A DNA stretch of 64,000 bases from Chryseobacterium oranimense. GTDB lineage: Bacteria > Bacteroidota > Bacteroidia > Flavobacteriales > Weeksellaceae. Each line of letters starts with the position of its first letter. Within the stretch, counting starts at the first letter, position 1. Positions 9,573-18,824 of this stretch are shown here, one piece after another. The notes under the pieces are model-generated. The model was not told the origin of the DNA. It saw nothing but the letters and a program-made list of their open reading frames with translations, and did not search any database. A program made the translations under genes and the position numbers. Location: assembly GCF_025244725.1 (NCBI RefSeq), contig NZ_CP104203.1:2294001-2358000 (forward strand). The letters run 5' to 3'.

Positions 9573-10365
9573 ATTGATACCTGGAAAAAGAATTTCGGAG
9601 AATTTCTTTCGCTTCTTTTTCTACATTCTGATACGAATAAAAACCATAGATCGCATCAAAACTGATATTTTCAAAACGATTCTCAATTCTCTTAATTTCA
9701 CTCAGTGGTAAAGGAATACGGTTGGGATAGCTTCTCATAACGGCAAAATGTTTTAGTGAAGGAGAAAGATACATCGTGTCGCCGATTAAAAGTGTCCCTT
9801 TTTCATTCATCCAGGGGATTTCAATAACGGAACTACCGTCAAAATGTCCGCCGATATTATGTATTTTAAGGCCGTTCCAAAGCTCAATTTGATCACCGCT
9901 CCAGTATTCTACAGAATTTCCGCCATTAACAACCCATTCTTTATCTCTTTCATGAATAAGAATTTCGCAGTCAAAAGTCTCTGCCCACATTCTCATGATG
10001 GAGTAATAGTGGGGATGCGAAAGAGCAATTTTCCTGAGCCCGCCTTTTGATTTAATAAATTCAATGACTCCTTCATCAAGCAAAGGAATACAGTCCCACA
10101 TGATATTTCCGTTTTCAGAAATCACAAAAAGGGCCCGCTGGCCTATAGAAAACCTAGGATTTACTGTAAACTCATAGAGATTATCGTTTATTTTTTTGAT
10201 TTTTACACTGTGCTTTTCCAACAGCTTATCGTGAGTGGTCCAGGATTGGCCGCTTTGTGGTACAGACTGCCGTTCATCTTCACAAATGATGCATACATTT
10301 CCGGGATAATTGTCCGGATATTGTGTTCCGCATTCCGTACACATTCTAAGGGTGTTACTTTTCAT
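9571..10365 (-). CDS. MBL-fold protein with N-terminal zinc ribbon and degenerate metal motif
   Basis: 264 residues. The N-terminus has two Cys pairs (C9, C12 and C25, C28) forming a probable zinc ribbon. The rest looks like a metallo-beta-lactamase fold. Strand-loop motifs are SHPHYYS (H117, H119), GGHFDGSS and LIGDTM. The canonical HxHxDH motif has lost its Asp and last His (HPHYYS), so the second metal site is probably missing. It may be a one-metal hydrolase or a binding protein. The substrate is unknown. It stands alone between two terminators or gaps. Confidence 0.75.
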   Translation of the reverse strand: MKSNTLRMCTECGTQYPDNYPGNVCIICEDERQSVPQSGQSWTTHDKLLEKHSVKIKKINDNLYEFTVNPRFSIGQRALFVISENGNIMWDCIPLLDEGVIEFIKSKGGLRKIALSHPHYYSIMRMWAETFDCEILIHERDKEWVVNGGNSVEYWSGDQIELWNGLKIHNIGGHFDGSSVIEIPWMNEKGTLLIGDTMYLSPSLKHFAVMRSYPNRIPLPLSEIKRIENRFENISFDAIYGFYSYQNVEKEAKEILRNSFSRYQ

Positions 10366-10457
10366 AAGAAGTTTTTCTTAAAGTTACATAGATCAATACA
10401 ATTGAAATTTGTTTTTCAAGAGGAAAAATCTATATTTAATATTACACTTCTTTACAC

Positions 10458-11540
10458 TTATGTCATCATACAGTCACCGTCACCGTCCTGGTATTGCGGA
10501 TCAAATCCTTTTGGAAGATGTTCGATAAGAAGTTTATGAAACATATATCTCCTTTCAAAATCACGTTCGTAAATCTTTGGGAATATTTTAGATTCTTCCA
10601 GCTTCTTATTCAGCTCTTTCTGGTAGCTGGTTAAGGTCTTCACTTTATTTGTGACAATAAAGTAGCTGAGGAATTCAATAAAAGGATCTAAACCGGAAAC
10701 TTCTGAAAACAGATAGGGAATCTTAAGGTTTCCGTTCCTGAGCTGCAACAGAGAGCAGGCTATCAAAGTATTTTTATCATTATAGATTTTCACCCAAATA
10801 TATTTAAAAACCTCGGCATAACTCGAAAACAGGTAATGATCATCCTTCTTCCTCCCTTCCAGTACCCAGGGATTTTTTATAAACACATTAATTTCATCCG
10901 CGTTTCTTTTGCTCTGGAATTTTGACATTAATTCTGAGCTTTCGGCATCAATATGATCGAGGGTTTCAAATTTGAATCGAGGCTTTTTTACAGTAGAATT
11001 TTTTAACAAAATTAAAGAATTAGCAACTGCATCAGCAACCTGGAAAAGAGGAACCAGCACCTTTGTCCCGGGCTTTTTTTCAGGAATAACACCGGCTGCA
11101 TCTGAGCGGAAATAATACCTTTTCCCTGCTTTTGGATAAACATATTCGAAAACACCCAGCATATTGTACAGGGCTTCTGCTTCTCTGGTAAATTCTGTTG
11201 CGATGATATTGCCGTCATACTCTTCAAACATCTTATTCAGCAATGTTTTTGCAATCCTTTTTCCACGGAATTCTTCGCTCACAAAAAGAGTACTCAGCCA
11301 GGCATAATTGAAGATTTTTCCATCGATTAAATAATTATCAGGAAAACAACCTACATATCCCGCCAGTTTCCCGTCATAAAAGGCCAGAACCAAAAGCGTC
11401 TGGTCGTCCAGAGCCTTCAGATTTCTGATCTGGGATTTTGCCCGGTGTGCTGAAATGGGAAGAAAATCAAAGTTGCTGAAATCTCCTGAAGAAACGAAAT
11501 CTTCAAGCTGTTTTTTATTAAATGTCTTCAGCTCCGTCAT
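10458..11540 (-). CDS. GNAT-family N-acetyltransferase, two-lobed (360 aa)
   Basis: The first ~160 residues form a GNAT domain with the acetyl-CoA loop FRGKRIAKTLL and the preceding strand LSTLFVSEEF. The remaining ~200 residues form a second lobe of unknown role. The protein ends in an acidic tail DPQYQDGDGDCMMT. Its start overlaps the stop of the upstream polysaccharide deacetylase by 4 bp (ATGA), so the two are translationally coupled. Together they suggest a glycan or amino-sugar modification step, with the acceptor unknown. Confidence 0.75.
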   Translation of the reverse strand: MTELKTFNKKQLEDFVSSGDFSNFDFLPISAHRAKSQIRNLKALDDQTLLVLAFYDGKLAGYVGCFPDNYLIDGKIFNYAWLSTLFVSEEFRGKRIAKTLLNKMFEEYDGNIIATEFTREAEALYNMLGVFEYVYPKAGKRYYFRSDAAGVIPEKKPGTKVLVPLFQVADAVANSLILLKNSTVKKPRFKFETLDHIDAESSELMSKFQSKRNADEINVFIKNPWVLEGRKKDDHYLFSSYAEVFKYIWVKIYNDKNTLIACSLLQLRNGNLKIPYLFSEVSGLDPFIEFLSYFIVTNKVKTLTSYQKELNKKLEESKIFPKIYERDFERRYMFHKLLIEHLPKGFDPQYQDGDGDCMMT

Positions 11541-12535
11541 TTTCTCACTATTTTATTTTTGTTAATGATCTTTTTCAATCTGAAATAAGCAATTTCTTTT
11601 TTTAATATTTTTTCCGCACTTTCCCCCATTTCCATCGGTATCCTGTGAAAAAGCCGTTCAACACTATCCAGTTTTACCCCTGCGCTTCCGAAGCAGGAGA
11701 ATATTTCTTCATTCTTAAACAGCTCATCAAAAAAGTTTTTCTTTACCCCAAAATCTGTGAACGGAAAAGCAAAGCTCTCATGCATAAAATTGTTCTCTTT
11801 CAGATAATTAAAAGTCCGGTCTGTACTTTCCATCTGTTCTTTTAATGAAAGTTCACCATATTTTGGATGATCCCAGCTGTGGGAGGAAATTCCATAGCCT
11901 TTTTGAAGCAATGTTTTTAACTGCTCTGTTGTAAGATAAGGTGTATGTTCTCTTAAATAAGCATCGCAGTCAATCCCCATTTTTTCAGTAAGCTGATCCA
12001 ATAGGTCTTTCTGATGATAATTAATCTTTAAAACCTGTTGTTTAAAGTCTTCTTTTGATGGATTTTCCAGGAAAAGCATTTTGTAAATTTCCGGATCTGC
12101 TGTTTTTTCTTTTTCTGCTGCATCAATGATTAAGCTCGCTTTACACCTGAACATTAGCTCCTGATTATCAATAAAAGCAGGATTTATAAAATTGCAGGCA
12201 TAGATCCCTTTCCGTTCCAGAACAGGAAGTACAATATCGTAAAACTCCCTGAAACCATCATCAAATGTGAGCAGGGCTATCTTTTTCTGAGGCTTAAAAT
12301 CTCCCTTAACAAAGTCTTTAAATTCTGACCAGTTTACAAACTGGAAATGCTTTGAAAGGCAGTCCAGATCTTCTTCAAACTGTTTTGTGCTTTTATACTG
12401 AATGATGTGTTTAATATGGGGTAAATTATCATCAGAAACACAGTGATATACAGGCAGGCAGTAGTCCAGCGGAAAAGAGTTCCCGATGTTTTCCGTCTCA
12501 AAGGCCGCAAGCATACTGATGATCTTATCTTTCAT
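11537..12535 (-). CDS. Polysaccharide deacetylase (NodB homology, CE4)
   Basis: 332 residues, no signal peptide. The NodB motif 1 TFDDG is at residues 90-94. The metal-binding HxxxH motif is seen as SSHSWDHP. A roughly 100-residue helical insertion separates the two motifs, longer than in minimal CE4 enzymes. The catalytic Asp pair and both His are intact, so it is probably an active metal-dependent N- or O-deacetylase. It is the first gene of a two-gene unit with the GNAT enzyme. Confidence 0.85.
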   Translation of the reverse strand: MKDKIISMLAAFETENIGNSFPLDYCLPVYHCVSDDNLPHIKHIIQYKSTKQFEEDLDCLSKHFQFVNWSEFKDFVKGDFKPQKKIALLTFDDGFREFYDIVLPVLERKGIYACNFINPAFIDNQELMFRCKASLIIDAAEKEKTADPEIYKMLFLENPSKEDFKQQVLKINYHQKDLLDQLTEKMGIDCDAYLREHTPYLTTEQLKTLLQKGYGISSHSWDHPKYGELSLKEQMESTDRTFNYLKENNFMHESFAFPFTDFGVKKNFFDELFKNEEIFSCFGSAGVKLDSVERLFHRIPMEMGESAEKILKKEIAYFRLKKIINKNKIVRK

Positions 12536-12549
12536 CTCTGTTAAATAAA

Positions 12550-12584
12550 AAGAATCTATTCAAATGGGATTTAAATAGATTCTT
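12550..12584 (-). terminator. Terminator downstream of the S46 peptidase
   Basis: An 11-bp stem AAGAATCTATT/AATAGATTCTT closes a 13-nt loop. On the minus strand it is followed by TTTATTT. It lies between the S46 peptidase stop and the deacetylase start, so it ends the peptidase transcript. Confidence 0.65.
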
Positions 12585-12604
12585 AAAGGTATTACTTTTA
12601 TGTG

Positions 12605-14743
12605 TTATTTGATCACCTTCATTTCGTCGATCAGCCATTTGGAATCGGCATATTTATCGATGATGAAAAGGATGTACTTTGTATCTACCATGATGTTTCG
12701 GCTGAAACGCGGGTCATAATTAATATCACTCATCGTTCCCTCCCACTGTCTGTCGAAATTAAGACCTACAAGGTTTCCGTTGGCATCAAGGGCCGGGCTT
12801 CCGGAGTTCCCTCCCGTGGTATGATTGGTAGCCGTGAATCCTACAGGAACATCGCCTGTTTTGTCTTTATAAATGCTGTAATCTTTCTTGTTGTAAAGAT
12901 CGATCAGCTTTTTAGGAACATCAAATTCATAATCACCCGGAATATATTTTTCCATTACTCCTGCAAGATGGGTTTGGTAACCATAAGAAACGGCATCTCT
13001 TGGTGTGGAACCTTTTACTTTTCCGTAAGTTACACGAAGCGTAGAGTTGGCATCCGGGAAGAATTTTCTGTCTTTGTCGGTAGCCATCTGCTGGGCCATA
13101 AATTTCTTTTGAAGATCATCAATTTTCCCCTGAAGTGAGGTAAACTGAGGATCAGCATTTTTCATATAGGTTTCTTTCATGGAAACATACAGCTGGTAAA
13201 TAGGGTCTTTTTTCAACGTTTTGATCAGCTTGTCCTGGTTGGAGAATGCCTTTTCAATATCACCTGTCAGGGTTGCCCCATTTACCTGGGTTCTTCCTGT
13301 GATGATTGAGTTTTTAGACATTTCTTCGATTACCGGAATGTTCTGGTTTTCGTCTTTATATTTGGCAAAACCTAAAGGTAAGAACTGAGGAGCTGTTTTA
13401 TTGGCATACAAAGCGAGTAATTTTGCCGTTACTTTGGCATCAAGCTCTGCGCTGTAATCTTTGTAGAAAGAGGTTACCTTTGTTTTTAATTTAGCAAGAT
13501 CCTTATCGTCCATTTTACCGGCTTCCACAGAAGCTATATAGTCGTAATAATCTCCTGCAAGCTTCAATGTTTCTGCATTTCTTACCACTTCTGTATAATA
13601 GGCGTTGTTTAATGCATAAGGTGCCTGATCGTTGTAGAGTTTATTCAGCTGATCCAATGTAGCTTTGATTTCATGGTTTTTGGCAACCAGAGAACCTTCA
13701 TACATTACTTTTTTCTCCACTGCATTCGACTTTTTCAAGCCTTCTACCTCACCAATCCACTTTTTCCAGTAATTGGCTACCGAAGCATATTTTGAAGCAT
13801 ATTTAATACGGGTTTCGCTGTCTGTACGCATTTTCTCGTCCAATGTTTTCAGGGCAACCTCACGTACGGCAATTCTTGCAGGGTCTATATCAGTCATGAT
13901 CTTTTCTACAGCTACTGCAGGAAGATACTCAGTAGTTTTACCCGGGAAACCGAATACGAATGTAAAATCGTTTTCCGCCTTATCTTTTATAGAAACCGGA
14001 AGATAATGTTTCGGAACATAAGGAACGTTGTCTTTTGAATATTCTGCAGGCTTGTTGTCTTTCCCTGCGTAAATTCTGAACATGGAGAAATCACCGGTAT
14101 GTCTTGGCCAAACCCAGTTGTCCGTATCACTTCCGAATTTCCCTATGCTTTGAGGCGGTGCTCCAACCAGACGGATATCTTTGTATGTTTCGGTGGTAAA
14201 AGCGTAATATTTGTTACCATAATACATTGATTTTACAATGATCGACTGGTAGGATTCTATTTTCTGCGAGTTTTTATAAACCTCGATATTTTTATTGATC
14301 TTTTTAGTCAGTTCAGGCTCTACAAGGTTGTCTGTACCTTCCAGAATCTGATCTGTCACTTCCTTGATATCTACAATGAAGTCTACTTTTACACCCGGAT
14401 TCGGAAGTTCTCCGTCAGGATTTTTAGCCCAGAATCCATTGGAAAGAAGATCGTTCTGAACCGTGGAATGTGCCTGGATCTGCCCGTATCCACAGTGATG
14501 GTTGGTCAGTAACAGTCCTTTAGGTGAAATGATCTCTGCAGTACACCCGCCGTTAAACTGTACCACTGCATCCTTTATGCTTGGCTTCTGGGTATTGAAA
14601 ATATCTTTGGCAGAGATTTTCATTCCCAAATCCTTCATTTCCTTTTCATTCAGCTCTGTAGGAATCCACATTCCTCCATATTGTTGCGCAAATGCCATTG
14701 CAGCCGGCAAAAGAAATACAGATAAAAGTATCTTTTTTGTCAT
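12605..14743 (-). CDS. S46 dipeptidyl peptidase, DPP11 type (Asp/Glu-specific)
   Basis: A secreted or periplasmic serine peptidase of 712 residues with signal peptide KKILLSVFLLPAAMAFAQ. The catalytic His is in TNHHC and the catalytic Ser in GGNSGSP. Arg in LNFDRQWEG lies exactly 18 residues after the Ser. In Porphyromonas gingivalis the family switch is Ser655/Arg673 in DPP11 against Gly673 in DPP7, also 18 apart, so this Arg predicts release of X-Asp and X-Glu dipeptides. The ATG at 14743 is preferred; a TTG two codons upstream is in frame. Confidence 0.88.
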   Translation of the reverse strand: MTKKILLSVFLLPAAMAFAQQYGGMWIPTELNEKEMKDLGMKISAKDIFNTQKPSIKDAVVQFNGGCTAEIISPKGLLLTNHHCGYGQIQAHSTVQNDLLSNGFWAKNPDGELPNPGVKVDFIVDIKEVTDQILEGTDNLVEPELTKKINKNIEVYKNSQKIESYQSIIVKSMYYGNKYYAFTTETYKDIRLVGAPPQSIGKFGSDTDNWVWPRHTGDFSMFRIYAGKDNKPAEYSKDNVPYVPKHYLPVSIKDKAENDFTFVFGFPGKTTEYLPAVAVEKIMTDIDPARIAVREVALKTLDEKMRTDSETRIKYASKYASVANYWKKWIGEVEGLKKSNAVEKKVMYEGSLVAKNHEIKATLDQLNKLYNDQAPYALNNAYYTEVVRNAETLKLAGDYYDYIASVEAGKMDDKDLAKLKTKVTSFYKDYSAELDAKVTAKLLALYANKTAPQFLPLGFAKYKDENQNIPVIEEMSKNSIITGRTQVNGATLTGDIEKAFSNQDKLIKTLKKDPIYQLYVSMKETYMKNADPQFTSLQGKIDDLQKKFMAQQMATDKDRKFFPDANSTLRVTYGKVKGSTPRDAVSYGYQTHLAGVMEKYIPGDYEFDVPKKLIDLYNKKDYSIYKDKTGDVPVGFTATNHTTGGNSGSPALDANGNLVGLNFDRQWEGTMSDINYDPRFSRNIMVDTKYILFIIDKYADSKWLIDEMKVIK

Positions 14744-15169
14744 AATCAAAATTTTGCCCCAATTTACAAAGAATATTGTACATATGCCTTACGTGGGTGA
14801 GGAAATATGGCGGCAGGGATGAAGAGACAAGAATCAAGAGTCAAGAGTCAAGAACCAAGATTTCAGATTTCAGATACTAGACATGAGACTAAGGTTAAGA
14901 TTGAGTTGGAATATGTACTGGTGGCTTCGAGAACCTCAGCCACCAGATAGCAGTCCTATATTCAATATTTTTATAGATATCAAATTCCCGGCTATTAGAG
15001 TATGTGTCTTAACTGCCACAACCAACAACTATCTTTTACACTCATACACTCTCATACACTCTCAAACCCTAAAACTCTCAAACTCTACAACCCTCCAACT
15101 CCCTCACATGGCTTGGTTTTTGTTTCAAATAAAGCACTTAAATTATTAATATATCTAAATTACCTCATC
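14744..15169. other. Divergent intergenic region, no gene seen
   Basis: This 426-bp region holds a tandem run of TCAAGAG-type heptamers (about 14825-14856), the second dispersed repeat copy, and a C-rich CTCTCAAAC-type low-complexity tract (about 15040-15100). No clear TAnnTTTG promoter was recognised for either flanking gene. Confidence 0.6.
14880..15100 (+). repeat. Dispersed REP-like mosaic repeat, copy 2
   Basis: The core at 14918-14948 has CTGGTGGCT/AGCCACCAG arms around TCGAGAACCTC. Downstream blocks TATATTCAATATTT, ATATCAAATTC, CTTAACTGCC and CACTCTCA match copies 1 and 3. A spurious reading frame through this copy resembles one through copy 3, which simply reflects the DNA repeat. 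Confidence 0.75.
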
Positions 15170-15658
15170 ATGATGAATAGCAAAATGTTCATTCTGAGAA
15201 TTGCATCGGCTGCATTTTTAGCATCGTGTAACCCTAAAGAAAAAACGACCGAAACTACGGATGCCACAACGGATTCCGCAACTGTACAGACCACACCTTC
15301 TGACAGCATTGCAAAAGCAACTCCTACAGCTCCGGGTGATACTTCGGAAAATGCCCTTGACTGGCCGGGAACTTATGAGGCCGTGGTTCCGTGCGCAGAC
15401 TGCCCCGGAATTAAAACATCGCTTACCATTAACAATGATAAGACGTTCAGCATTACGGAGGAGTATCTCGAAAGAAACTCACAGAACCAGGATAAAGGGA
15501 CTTTTAAATGGGATGCTACAGGAAGTATCATTACCTTAAAAGGAAAAACTGCTGCCTATAAATACAAAGTAGGTGAAAATATCCTTATCCAGCTGGATAT
15601 GGACGGTAAAGAAATAACAGGTCCAAACAAAGATTTGTATGTTTTCAAGAAAAAATAA
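15170..15658 (+). CDS. NlpE-like copper-resistance/envelope-stress lipoprotein
   Basis: 162 residues. A short hydrophobic signal ends in the lipobox LASC at about residues 17-20, then a Thr-rich linker. The domain from about residue 65 has the NlpE N-terminal signature W-GTYE-VVPCADCPGIKT, including the CxxC pair. NlpE is an outer-membrane lipoprotein that in E. coli senses surface and redox stress. Only the N-terminal NlpE domain is present here, as is usual in Bacteroidota. An alternative ATG lies one codon downstream. A terminator follows the stop codon closely. Confidence 0.85.
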   Translation: MMNSKMFILRIASAAFLASCNPKEKTTETTDATTDSATVQTTPSDSIAKATPTAPGDTSENALDWPGTYEAVVPCADCPGIKTSLTINNDKTFSITEEYLERNSQNQDKGTFKWDATGSIITLKGKTAAYKYKVGENILIQLDMDGKEITGPNKDLYVFKKK

Positions 15659-15676
15659 AGGCTCAGGCCTTTATTT
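15653..15676. terminator. Bidirectional terminator between NlpE-like and MgtC-like genes
   Basis: A 10-bp stem AAATAAAGGC/GCCTTTATTT with loop TCAG, flanked by A and T tracts, overlaps the end of the lipoprotein gene and precedes the convergent MgtC-like stop. Confidence 0.85.
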
Positions 15677-15685
15677 TTTCTTGAA

Positions 15686-16333
15686 TTAAAATTGAAAAGC
15701 TGTAATTTTAGAATCATTAATAAGGCTTCTAATAACCTCATCATGCTTTTCGTTCTTTCCGGTGAGTCTCCAGGTGATAGAAAGATTCCCCTGCGTGTAC
15801 TGCAGCTTCATCATGAAATGCCTTAGATGGTGTTCTTCAAATATCTTTTCCAAATGCTTAATATCTTCAGATCCGGCAACAGTTATTCTATATTCCCTGA
15901 TTTTATGGCTACTGTCTATAAAATTCTGAAGGTAAATAAGCGCACTAAGGATCAAAAGAACCAATGTAGTTCCCAGCATAGCAAGATAAACATAGCCCGA
16001 ACCTACTGCCATTCCTATTGAAGCAGTAGCCCAGATGGTAGTAGCAGTGGTAATTCCCTCAATCTTATTATCCCCTTTAAAAATCACACCTGCTCCCAGA
16101 AACCCTATTCCGGTAATGATATTGGCCGCCAGACGGTCCGGGTTTTCTACCCCGATCTTTATGGAAAGAATGGTAAATAGACAGGATCCGAAGCATACCA
16201 GGATAAAGGTCCGGAGACCGGCAGATTTGTTCCGGTATTCACGTTCTGCGCCGATCAGCAATCCCAGAAGGACGGAGATCAGTATCAGCAGCAGTTCGTT
16301 TTGTACCGTGTAATGATCCTGAAGGAATTCCAT
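15686..16333 (-). CDS. MgtC/SapB-family membrane protein
   Basis: 215 residues. The N-terminal ~135 residues hold four or five membrane helices with MgtC signatures LLIGAEREYRNKSAGLRT and GIGFLGAGVIFK. The soluble C-terminal ~80 residues look like the ACT-like tail of some MgtC proteins. MgtC is linked to survival in low Mg2+ and modulation of ATP synthase in enterobacteria; a transport role is not shown. It stands alone. Confidence 0.9.
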   Translation of the reverse strand: MEFLQDHYTVQNELLLILISVLLGLLIGAEREYRNKSAGLRTFILVCFGSCLFTILSIKIGVENPDRLAANIITGIGFLGAGVIFKGDNKIEGITTATTIWATASIGMAVGSGYVYLAMLGTTLVLLILSALIYLQNFIDSSHKIREYRITVAGSEDIKHLEKIFEEHHLRHFMMKLQYTQGNLSITWRLTGKNEKHDEVIRSLINDSKITAFQF

Positions 16334-16555
16334 TGTGTAGAGTTTTACCTGAATAAAATTACAATAAAAAAGTTTATTTTACTATTTTTTAGTCCATGCT
16401 TTGTATTGCTTAAAATTCGGGTGTAAAGGAAAAGTTTTGTAATATTACATTTTAATATCAAACCTGTTCACTTTTAAAAGTTTTGATATTTTTAAACCAT
16501 TAAGAAGGGTTTAAGAGATAAAGTTTAAATAAATTCATCAATAAAAAACTCCACA

Positions 16556-17113
16556 ATGACGCCTACTTTTTTTGCCAATAAGGAAGAATTCAGAAAGTGG
16601 CTGGAAGAAAATCATGCAAAGGAAAAAGAAATTCTGGTGGGATTTTATAAAAAAGGCACCGGAAAACCTTCTATGAACTGGTCCGAGTCTGTGGATCAGG
16701 CTTTATGTTTCGGATGGATAGACGGCGTAAGAAGATCTCTGGATACGGAGAGTTATACCAACCGTTTTACCCCGAGAAAACCGAACAGCACCTGGAGCCT
16801 CATCAATATTAAAAAAGTGGAAGAGCTTACAAAAGCCGGCCTGATGACCGCAGAAGGGCAAAAAGCATTTAAGGTAAGAAAAGAAGATAAAACAGGGATC
16901 TATTCGTACGAAAATGAGAATATTTTTCTTGATCCATTATATGAGAAACAATTTAAAGCTCATGAAAAGGCATGGACTTTTTTCGAAAAACAGGCTCCTT
17001 CTTATCAAAGGACGATCATTCACTGGCTGATGAGCGCCAAACAGGAAAAAACAAGGCTTTCGAGACTGGAAAAGGTTATTCAGGAAAGCGAACAATTAAA
17101 GAGATTGAAATAA
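16556..17113 (+). CDS. YdeI/OmpD-associated family protein
   Basis: 185 residues, cytoplasmic. The N-terminal signature FRKWLEENHAKEKEILVGFY and the core SVDQALCFGWIDG...FTPRKPNSTWS match the YdeI family (bacteriocin-protection type). The C-terminal part is a basic helical tail. Molecular function is not established. It leads a four-gene plus-strand run with an Imm22-like protein. Confidence 0.85.
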   Translation: MTPTFFANKEEFRKWLEENHAKEKEILVGFYKKGTGKPSMNWSESVDQALCFGWIDGVRRSLDTESYTNRFTPRKPNSTWSLINIKKVEELTKAGLMTAEGQKAFKVRKEDKTGIYSYENENIFLDPLYEKQFKAHEKAWTFFEKQAPSYQRTIIHWLMSAKQEKTRLSRLEKVIQESEQLKRLK

Positions 17114-17138
17114 TATACAATACATTAAAAAATAATTT

Positions 17139-17537
17139 ATGGAGAAAGAGATTTCACACTTCTGGCTGGGATATTTTAAAAATGAAGAGGACTTTAATGA
17201 TTTTGCTGAAGAGGATGAAAAATATTATACAGAAGAGGAAAATGAAGACCTGTATGTTTCAAAATTTGCAGAATCACAGCATATTCAGTGGTTTGACTAT
17301 GATTTTATGGAGTATGGCTTTGAGGATGAAAGCTTAGGTATTTATGAAAAATTTACAGATTATTCTTACGCCGACCAATGGCTTCCCATTGTGGAGCAAA
17401 AAATCAATCAGCTGGGCCTGGAAACTCCTGTAAATGCTATTATTTTTGCCAATAAACATGTGATTCCCAATCCGGTTTCCGTGAAGGATGAAGAATATGC
17501 TTTATACTACATCGGCGAGATTGAATATAATGTTTAG
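17139..17537 (+). CDS. Imm22-like immunity protein (DUF4284 type), orphan
   Basis: 132 acidic residues. The opening SHFWLGYFKNEEDFNDF, the middle SKFAESQHIQWFDYDFMEYGF and the Ser-Tyr motif before a helix resemble Immunity protein 22 of polymorphic toxin systems. Such proteins bind and neutralise a nuclease-type toxin. No toxin gene is adjacent, so it may protect against toxins from neighbouring cells. The assignment comes from remembered family features, not a search. Confidence 0.6.
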   Translation: MEKEISHFWLGYFKNEEDFNDFAEEDEKYYTEEENEDLYVSKFAESQHIQWFDYDFMEYGFEDESLGIYEKFTDYSYADQWLPIVEQKINQLGLETPVNAIIFANKHVIPNPVSVKDEEYALYYIGEIEYNV

Positions 17538-17543
17538 CCTTAC

Positions 17544-18086
17544 ATGAAAAAGGCAGCAATAAAGGATCATGAGAATCTGCTGAAGGTTTTTGTGATCCTT
17601 CTTGACTATCGTATAATTAAGAAAGATCTTGTAACCGCTTGGGCAGATTCCATCTTAACTCGCGAAGACGAGTCTGAATATGTATTCATTGAACTTTCTA
17701 CCTCTACAAACGTAGATGAAACCATACAGATCTTAAACAGGAATTCTACAAATGCAGATACAGAAATCGCATCAAGAGCCATATTGGGAATTCTACATCA
17801 TATGCTTCAGGATGAAAAAGTGACTTTAAAAACAGTTTTTCAAGTTGCCACCCATCTTTCTTATGAAGAAAGACTTACCTCTGACGAGCAGTTTCTGCTT
17901 TACCATTATGATGAATATATTGAGCTTAATTTGAATGAATCTTATGAAACCCTAAGACTCTTCAAAACTAATTTCCTGGATTTTCTCAGCATATATAAAG
18001 ATTTCAGACTTGACAATGACGATAGTTGGCCAGCTATCAATGAAAAGATCAAAGGGGATCTGGAAATTAAACTACAACCGATTTAA
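17544..18086 (+). CDS. Hypothetical helical protein next to Imm22-like gene
   Basis: 180 residues, acidic, predominantly helical, no signal or membrane segment. A WADSILTREDESEYVFIEL stretch near residues 33-52 resembles a pattern I associate with small proteins in toxin-immunity loci, but no family is recognised with confidence. It starts 6 bp after the Imm22-like stop, so the two are probably co-transcribed. A second orphan immunity protein is the simplest guess. Confidence 0.5.
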   Translation: MKKAAIKDHENLLKVFVILLDYRIIKKDLVTAWADSILTREDESEYVFIELSTSTNVDETIQILNRNSTNADTEIASRAILGILHHMLQDEKVTLKTVFQVATHLSYEERLTSDEQFLLYHYDEYIELNLNESYETLRLFKTNFLDFLSIYKDFRLDNDDSWPAINEKIKGDLEIKLQPI

Positions 18087-18174
18087 AAAAAATATCCGTA
18101 TTAAAAATAGAATCTTTGAAAATGAATTGATTATTTACAAAATTCTTACTTTTAGATAAGCAAAGAGCTTTGGT

Positions 18175-18804
18175 ATGAAAAAACTTATTGTCGTTAATTT
18201 AGCTGTCATATTTCTTCTCATTACAGTATATATTGCTGGGTATTATTTTCTTAATTATCCTATACAGTTTGATTTCTGGTATATTGTTAAAGAATGTCAG
18301 CTTCAATACCTGCTGGCCGGTTTTGCTATAACAGCTTTGATTTCTTACCTTATCAGTAGTTTAGGTTTTAAGAAATTAAATTTTAAAGATAAATTTTTGA
18401 GAATATTTCCTGTTTTAAATTCTCTGATTCTGGTATTTCTTGTTTATACTGCTACAACTGCCTTTGTAAAAAATAAAAGAGAGCTTAGCAATTTGGAAAA
18501 AAACTATACCCGGGAAGCTGAAAATGATATTAAAAAAGATCAGATCGTTATGAGATATGCCGGATTTCTTCTTCCTCCCTATGATGAGGAAACAACCCGG
18601 AAGATAGATGGAATTTATAAGAAATATGGCATCATTTCAAAAAATACCGGATGTACTATTGATGCAATGGATATAAAAGCCCGGGAAAAGTACACCGAAA
18701 TTACCAATTCCTATCTTGAAAAAAGGAATGGAAAAGACTGGAAAAAAACAATGGAAAAAGAAATTGAGGATCTAAAGAATATCCAGAATCGAGAGACGAA
18801 ATAA
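18175..18804 (+). CDS. Hypothetical membrane protein, three helices
   Basis: 209 residues. Hydrophobic helices lie at about residues 4-26, 45-66 and 80-97. They are followed by a charged, probably extracytoplasmic or cytoplasmic C-terminal half rich in Lys and Glu with single Cys and Asp motifs (GCTIDAMD). No family is recognised. It follows the Imm22-like pair on the same strand, 88 bp away, and could belong to the same defence-related cassette. Confidence 0.5.
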   Translation: MKKLIVVNLAVIFLLITVYIAGYYFLNYPIQFDFWYIVKECQLQYLLAGFAITALISYLISSLGFKKLNFKDKFLRIFPVLNSLILVFLVYTATTAFVKNKRELSNLEKNYTREAENDIKKDQIVMRYAGFLLPPYDEETTRKIDGIYKKYGIISKNTGCTIDAMDIKAREKYTEITNSYLEKRNGKDWKKTMEKEIEDLKNIQNRETK

Positions 18805-18824
18805 GCAATTATTAAGCTTAAATT

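Noticed and set aside
16454..16494. Inverted repeat AATATCAAA/TTTTGATATT before the YdeI gene
   Set aside because: Very AT-rich with an 18-nt loop; could be chance, a weak terminator or an operator, with nothing to decide.
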